From an uncultured bacterium (lineage in GTDB: Bacteria; Patescibacteriota; Saccharimonadia; Saccharimonadales; CAIOMD01): a stretch of 16,850 nt of DNA. A program made the position numbers and the translations under genes. Numbering within the stretch: the stretch's first letter is position 1; each line of letters opens with the position of its first letter. Below the pieces are notes generated by a model that was not told the DNA's origin, searched no databases, and was given only the letters and a program-made list of their open reading frames with translations. The DNA is taken from contig CAIRQE010000127.1 in the NCBI GenBank assembly GCA_903880655.1, positions 1 to 16,850 on the forward strand, given 5' to 3'. This document shows positions 14,125-16,850 of this stretch, piece by piece.

Positions 14125-14670
14125 ATGTATAAGAAATTAAGCAACTACCTCTACCTTTCGCTACTATTATTTATTCTAGGTGTTATTGTGAGCTGCGTTA
14201 TAAAACCCCATGGGTTAGTCGCAAACTGTGGGGTCAGTTATTTTGGTATTTATGCTGTCACCCTAGTTCCCTATTTCGTCTCACTAATAGGCCCGGCTAT
14301 TCTCTTCATTTTAGCTGCACGGCTTTTAGGAAATAAAAATGAATTACTGAAAAATTTCTTCTGGGCATTTGCCATACTGCTTATTGGCCTCGGTATAACC
14401 CCATACTCAATTAACTCATTTGTAAGCGCGCTCCACACAACGCTTGGCAGTATTCTCTTCGCATCACAGCTTCTACTTAGTGGAATTATTGCCATAGAAT
14501 ACAAACATCACCGGAGCCTAACGTATTTATGGATTATTGAATTTATCGCTGGTGTGATGTGCGCCCTTTACGTAACACCACAAAAAGGCTATCTCCTAGA
14601 ATACCAAGTTGCCTTTGAAATAGCTTTTTCGACAATTCTTATTCTTTATTCAAAACTTCTGCACGACTAG
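14125..14670 (+). CDS. Six-TM integral membrane protein, DUF998-like
   Basis: 181 residues with about six hydrophobic segments (roughly 8-28, 38-64, 74-92, 99-122, 131-150 and 161-179). The CGVSYFGIYAVTLVPY stretch in the first loop and second helix resembles the SNYG...T..P pattern of DUF998/Frag1-type proteins, but this is tentative. No catalytic residues recognised. The ATG follows a TATACT by 7 nt, so the mRNA should be leaderless. Its stop at 14668-14670 is the last base-pair landmark of the A/T-rich backbone; a 13-base repeat partly shared with the structured repeat begins at 14670. Confidence 0.78.
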   Translation: MYKKLSNYLYLSLLLFILGVIVSCVIKPHGLVANCGVSYFGIYAVTLVPYFVSLIGPAILFILAARLLGNKNELLKNFFWAFAILLIGLGITPYSINSFVSALHTTLGSILFASQLLLSGIIAIEYKHHRSLTYLWIIEFIAGVMCALYVTPQKGYLLEYQVAFEIAFSTILILYSKLLHD

Positions 14671-14682
14671 CAAGTATGCAAA
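14670..14682 (+). repeat. Short direct repeat, partner at 14822-14834
   Basis: GCAAGTATGCAAA here and GCAAGTATGTAAA at 14822-14834 differ at one base. The second copy runs into the conserved left end of the structured repeat, so this may mark the left boundary of the accessory segment or a duplicated target. The 140 bases between (14683-14821) hold no gene I can support. Confidence 0.4.
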
Positions 14683-14828
14683 CCCGAATAGTGAAAATTG
14701 TTTGTTTAGATCCTGATAATTAAAAGCTATAAGTACTAAACGTAAATGATGATGCATCCAGAGACCAGATAGGACCCAGCGCGCCTACTTGCGTTCAGTA
14801 CGGCCTTTTAACGCTCTAAATGCAAGTA

Positions 14829-14917
14829 TGTAAATTAGCATATTGACTGACCAAGGAGAGAAGTTAGGGACAGGTCTGGGAACCTGGTCTACCTATTTCT
14901 CTGCTGGGTCTGGCTCC
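14829..14917 (+). repeat. Structured repeat, copy 1 (possible ncRNA or hairpin element)
   Basis: A left block TGTAAATTAGCAT (14829-14841) is followed by a 71-nt core (14847-14917). The core folds as a long imperfect hairpin: GACC (14849-14852) with GGTC (14907-14910), AGAGAA (14857-14862) with TTCTCT (14897-14902), and an apical stem 14872-14879 with 14883-14890 closed by a GAA loop, containing one T-T mismatch and G-T wobbles. The core is about 60 of 71 identical to copy 2 (counted by eye), and differences respect the stems. The plus strand folds better because wobbles are G-U there. A small extra hairpin, TCGGT/ACCGA, follows at 14923-14937. Confidence 0.65.
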
Positions 14918-14940
14918 GCATGTCGGTCTAGAACCGAGTC

Positions 14941-15489
14941 CTATCCTAGCGACAGCTCCAGCTTTATTGGTTGCCAGGTCAGCCCGTTCTCATCGGCGTA
15001 AGGCTCACCGTCCTCAACGAAACCAAGACCTTTGTTCATATTGCTCACGATGGTATTACTTACCAGGTGTCGAGTGTAAATTGCCGGCGCATGAAGAACG
15101 TCCTTCACATAATCGACGGCTGATTGCATCACCGATGCGCCAATCCCTTTTCCCCGGTACTCAGGGTTACCAATCATAATGTGGATGCTCGGTGGCTTCA
15201 CGCCGTGATTCTCAAATAGCTCAATCCATACCGCGCCGATAGTCTTACCGTCGACAACGATCATGCGTGTCATCTGCTTGTTATCTTTCTCGAGGTCCAA
15301 AAACTCACGGAGGGTTGCCTTCTCTCCCTCAAGTGTCGATGGCTCTATTTCGTCTTCGGCGTTTCCCATACTCAGTAGTGTGGCATGACATTCTGGTCGC
15401 TCAAACCAGCTGAGTGCAAAAGATGCATCGCGCTCCGCGTCCGGTACTAAAAGCTGTATATCAGGTCGATTGGATTGCATGTTTTTCAT
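14941..15489 (-). CDS. GNAT-family acetyltransferase, AAC(6')-like
   Basis: 182 residues. The GNAT acetyl-CoA loop is clear: NPEYRGKGIGASVM (108-121) after beta-4 SIHIMIG; IVSNMNKGLGFVEDG (147-161) is the C-terminal motif. The N-terminal FALSWFERPECHATLLSMG and the overall length resemble AAC(6')/RimJ-like enzymes, so an aminoglycoside or other small-molecule amine is possible; resistance is not shown. The ATG overlaps the upstream Nudix TGA (ATGA, 15486-15489), so the pair is translationally coupled. AGGA at 15493-15490 touches this ATG, but is ideally spaced (9 nt) for the ATG at 15480 (Met4), a plausible real start. G+C and codon choice are higher than in the backbone genes, suggesting transfer. 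Confidence 0.88.
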   Translation of the reverse strand: MKNMQSNRPDIQLLVPDAERDASFALSWFERPECHATLLSMGNAEDEIEPSTLEGEKATLREFLDLEKDNKQMTRMIVVDGKTIGAVWIELFENHGVKPPSIHIMIGNPEYRGKGIGASVMQSAVDYVKDVLHAPAIYTRHLVSNTIVSNMNKGLGFVEDGEPYADENGLTWQPIKLELSLG

Positions 15490-16004
15490 TCCTGGTTAAA
15501 CTCACCGGCTACAAGTTCAAATATTCGTTCGCCAATTGGATTATTCCACCCTAGGACATCGAGCATTTCTTCTACATCAATAGATTTGGTGTAAGAGACC
15601 AGTCCATCGACATCAACGATTTCACTTTTTACATCTTCGACTTCGGCGTATGCACGAACTTGATGTGTTATTTTTCCTTGACCATCAGTTCGTTTTTGGT
15701 ATCCAAGCGGCTTCCAGCTCACTAATGTTCCACCTGTCTCTTCTAAAATTTCTCGACGAAGTGCTGTTTCTAAATCTTCATCCCCTTCAATGTGCCCACC
15801 GGGAACATGAATCATCGTATCGCCATTCGTCGTTTTGGAAACCACTAAAACTTTACCGTTATAATTAACAATTGCGTGAACCTGCGTCCATTCGATAGGA
15901 GGAATGTTATTGTCGGCAATATTGTGCCACTCAACACTTACTTCATGAAACGGTGCTACATTTGATTTTCCTGTAAACGCGATCGTTGACTTATCTTCTT
16001 GCAT
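15486..16004 (-). CDS. Nudix hydrolase
   Basis: 172 residues. The Nudix box is complete: G70-x5-E76-x7-R84-E85-x2-E88-E89-x-G91, in VPGGHIEGDEDLETALRREILEETGG, so Mg-dependent hydrolysis of a nucleoside diphosphate linked to another group is expected; substrate unknown. The N-terminal 35 residues precede the fold's first strand (VHAIVNYNGKVLVVSKT). Start: AAGGGA lies about 9 nt before the ATG at 16004. The stop overlaps the GNAT start by 4 bases (ATGA), a coupled operon. The NMP-kinase-like remnant upstream ends only 2 bases before this ATG, so a three-gene nucleotide-related unit may once have existed. Confidence 0.92.
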   Translation of the reverse strand: MQEDKSTIAFTGKSNVAPFHEVSVEWHNIADNNIPPIEWTQVHAIVNYNGKVLVVSKTTNGDTMIHVPGGHIEGDEDLETALRREILEETGGTLVSWKPLGYQKRTDGQGKITHQVRAYAEVEDVKSEIVDVDGLVSYTKSIDVEEMLDVLGWNNPIGERIFELVAGEFNQE

Positions 16005-16006
16005 AA

Positions 16007-16288
16007 TTATTTATCCCTTCTTAATGATTGTATCGTTGTCTGAAATACTTCCGAGATTTCATCGCCGCTTCTGCTTGCATCAATGTCCACTACAGGAACA
16101 CCGCTCCGCACAAAAATATCTATAATTAGTTCTTTCTTGCGACTATACTCATCATAACGCCTTACGAAGAAATCGTGTGATTTTTCATCCTGTAAAACCC
16201 TCACCCGCTCTCCGCCCCTAACGCCCCTATGCTTCAAATAAAGGATGGCGAACTTGAGTTCTATGAGTAGTCTTTTTTTTGACTCAAA
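16007..16288 (-). pseudogene. Truncated NMP-kinase (adenylate-kinase-like) C-terminal remnant
   Basis: An open frame of 94 codons including the stop, with no ATG; a TTG at 16237 would give 76 residues. RRYDEYSRKKELIIDIF, then SGVPVVDIDASRSGDEISEVF, matches the C-terminal pattern of adenylate-kinase-type enzymes (RxxxYxxxTxPLIxYY, then VxxIDGxxSxxEVF). The P-loop half is absent: upstream are an in-frame TGA (16291-16289) and an 8-A run (16280-16273), then the partial structured repeat. I read it as a 5'-truncated gene. Less likely, it is a short real gene translated from TTG, since it is only 2 bases from the Nudix ATG. Family assignment is by eye. Confidence 0.55.
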
Positions 16289-16292
16289 TCAA

Positions 16293-16316
16293 GGACAGGT
16301 CTAGGGAACGGGTCAG
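16293..16316 (+). repeat. Partial third copy of the structured repeat
   Basis: GGACAGGTCT (16293-16302), then AGGGAAC and GGGTCAGC, resembles the apical part of copies 1 and 2 (GGACAGGTCTGGGAAC). The flanking stems are lost and the apical stem is broken, so it looks like a decayed or recombined copy. It lies just beyond the truncated end of the kinase remnant. Confidence 0.45.
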
Positions 16317-16386
16317 CTTTTGGGGTGCTCGCTCCTTCAGGACGGGAGAGGCTGGGTTCGAACTAAATTACAGGCTTAGAATGAGA

Positions 16387-16408
16387 GAACCGCCATTTCT
16401 GACGGTTC
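16387..16408. repeat. Short inverted repeat (hairpin)
   Basis: GAACCG (16387-16392) and CGGTTC (16403-16408) with a 10-nt loop. No T run on either side, so not a clear terminator. It lies 21 bases before copy 2. The rest of 16317-16386 and 16517-16644 holds nothing I can support. Confidence 0.35.
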
Positions 16409-16429
16409 CAACATTTGTAACTTACGAAC

Positions 16430-16516
16430 TGTAAATTAGTATTTCTCTGACCAAAGAGAGAAGTTAATGTAGGTCTAGGAACTAGGTCTACGTTTTTCTC
16501 TGCTTGGTCTGGCTCC
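16430..16516 (+). repeat. Structured repeat, copy 2
   Basis: Left block TGTAAATTAGTAT (16430-16442), then a 70-nt core (16447-16516). The fold is cleaner than copy 1: GACCAA (16449-16454) with TTGGTC (16504-16509), AGAGAA (16457-16462) with TTCTCT (16496-16501), and an uninterrupted 8-bp apical stem AGGTCTAG/CTAGGTCT (with two wobbles) around a GAA loop. One apical pair that is G-C in copy 1 is A-T here, a compensatory change. A second TTTCTCT just before the core (16441-16447) could pair with the same AGAGAGAA, giving an alternative fold. Confidence 0.65.
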
Positions 16517-16644
16517 CCTTACACAACTCAATCAGCAACCTATCTCTGGAATGTCACGTTGATGGCAATTACCTTCGGGATTTGGCTAAGCGACTAGGGT
16601 TACGGCGTACTTTACTGGCTGGTGCTACTGTTTAGCGGGTTAAC

Positions 16645-16743
16645 TTATAGCCCCTTGAACAGTTGTTCCAACGAAGTATCCAGTGATTTAGCAATCTTAA
16701 AAAGCGTGGATAATGTTGGCTTACGTCGACCTTGCTCGATGAA
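16645..16743 (-). pseudogene. XRE-family regulator, C-terminal fragment
   Basis: In the frame ending at the TAA 16647-16645, the sequence reads IEQGRRKPTLSTLFKIAKSL and continues DTSLEQLFKGL, the recognition-helix end and helices 4-5 of an XRE/Cro-type helix-turn-helix. The residues that should precede it (first helices and the SxxxISRI part) are absent: the frame has a TAA at 16764-16762 and upstream sequence belongs to a different protein in another frame. It is a broken regulator with its N-terminal half lost at a junction near 16737-16749. Confidence 0.65.
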
Positions 16744-16850
16744 TGACCTACTAATATAGTGTTATCGTCATAAACAAAATTTGGATTAGATAATAAGAAC
16801 TTATTATATGTTTTAGCGTTAGGTTTATCTGCGTCTGGCAAATCAGGAAG
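16737..16850 (-). pseudogene. RBBP9/YdeN-like alpha/beta hydrolase, internal fragment (continues out of the window)
   Basis: From the right edge the minus strand reads LPDLPDADKPNAKTYNKFLL, then SNPNFVYDDNTILVGHSS. This resembles the part of RBBP9/YdeN serine hydrolases that runs up to the nucleophile elbow (family xxLVGHSxG), so the Ser in GHS would be catalytic. After GHSS the frame continues without family likeness to a stop at 16632-16634, while the XRE fragment begins in another frame. The gene is therefore truncated here; its start lies outside the window. Family call is by pattern memory, moderate confidence. Confidence 0.5.

Noticed and set aside
14812..14874. Integron attC-like reading of the repeat region (AAC near 14812 and GTTAGGG near 14863, with a hairpin carrying an unpaired G)
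   Set aside because: The core boxes do not fit RYYYAAC/GTTRRRY well, the equivalent positions in copy 2 do not preserve it, and no integron integrase is in the window.
16354..16365. GGGTTCGAACTA, resembling a tRNA T-arm
   Set aside because: The flanks cannot pair as a T-stem on either strand and no acceptor, D or anticodon arm is seen.
16489..16635. Plus-strand open frame ending GNYLRDLAKRLGLRRTLLAGAT, resembling a helix-turn-helix tail
   Set aside because: No ATG, starts inside the structured repeat, and no upstream domain; too short to support.
1..16850. CRISPR array, rRNA, tRNA or complete insertion sequence
   Set aside because: No regularly spaced repeats, no rRNA or tRNA signature, and no transposase-like frame were seen on either strand.

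Overview
This window looks like a chromosome segment from a Candidate Phyla Radiation (Patescibacteria) bacterium, most likely Candidatus Saccharibacteria (TM7). The evidence is an archaeal-type aspartyl-tRNA synthetase, a cluster-less MutY-like glycosylase with the C-terminal signature seen in CPR genomes, many small conserved membrane proteins, low G+C and tight gene packing. TGA ends real genes (7859 and 15486, minus strand), so the code is standard and not the SR1/Gracilibacteria code. The assignment rests on recalled family resemblance, not on a search.

Layout. 1-810: 3' part of an MscS-type mechanosensitive channel (+). 807-1702: two coupled minus-strand genes for a membrane protein and a secreted protein. 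1724-5157: minus-strand genes for a MutY-like glycosylase, a small membrane protein, AspRS and a CNNM/HlyC-like CBS-domain membrane protein. 5254-7850: plus-strand genes for an anchored DsbA-like thiol oxidoreductase and a KefB-type cation:proton antiporter with a Rossmann RCK domain. 7859-11882: minus-strand genes, mostly uncharacterised, including a zinc-ribbon protein, an anchored extracytoplasmic protein and a 4-TM protein. 11977-14670: an isoprenylcysteine-methyltransferase-like membrane enzyme, a DUF3817/degenerate-Nudix fusion, a GNAT acetyltransferase, a 53-residue ORF and a six-TM protein.

The last 2.2 kb (14671-16850) is different. It is visibly richer in G+C and holds a coupled Nudix-GNAT operon, a truncated NMP-kinase-like remnant, two copies of a roughly 88-nt structured repeat flanking these genes, a partial third copy, and a gene wreck at the right edge in which the start of an RBBP9/YdeN-like hydrolase runs into the end of an XRE regulator. 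It looks like an accessory, recombining segment.

Two features stand out. First, nine transcription units have a TATAAT-like -10 hexamer only 6 to 9 nt before the start codon, which predicts leaderless or nearly leaderless mRNAs, while other genes have classic Shine-Dalgarno leaders. Second, the structured repeat shows a compensatory base-pair change between its copies, as expected for a functional RNA or DNA hairpin.
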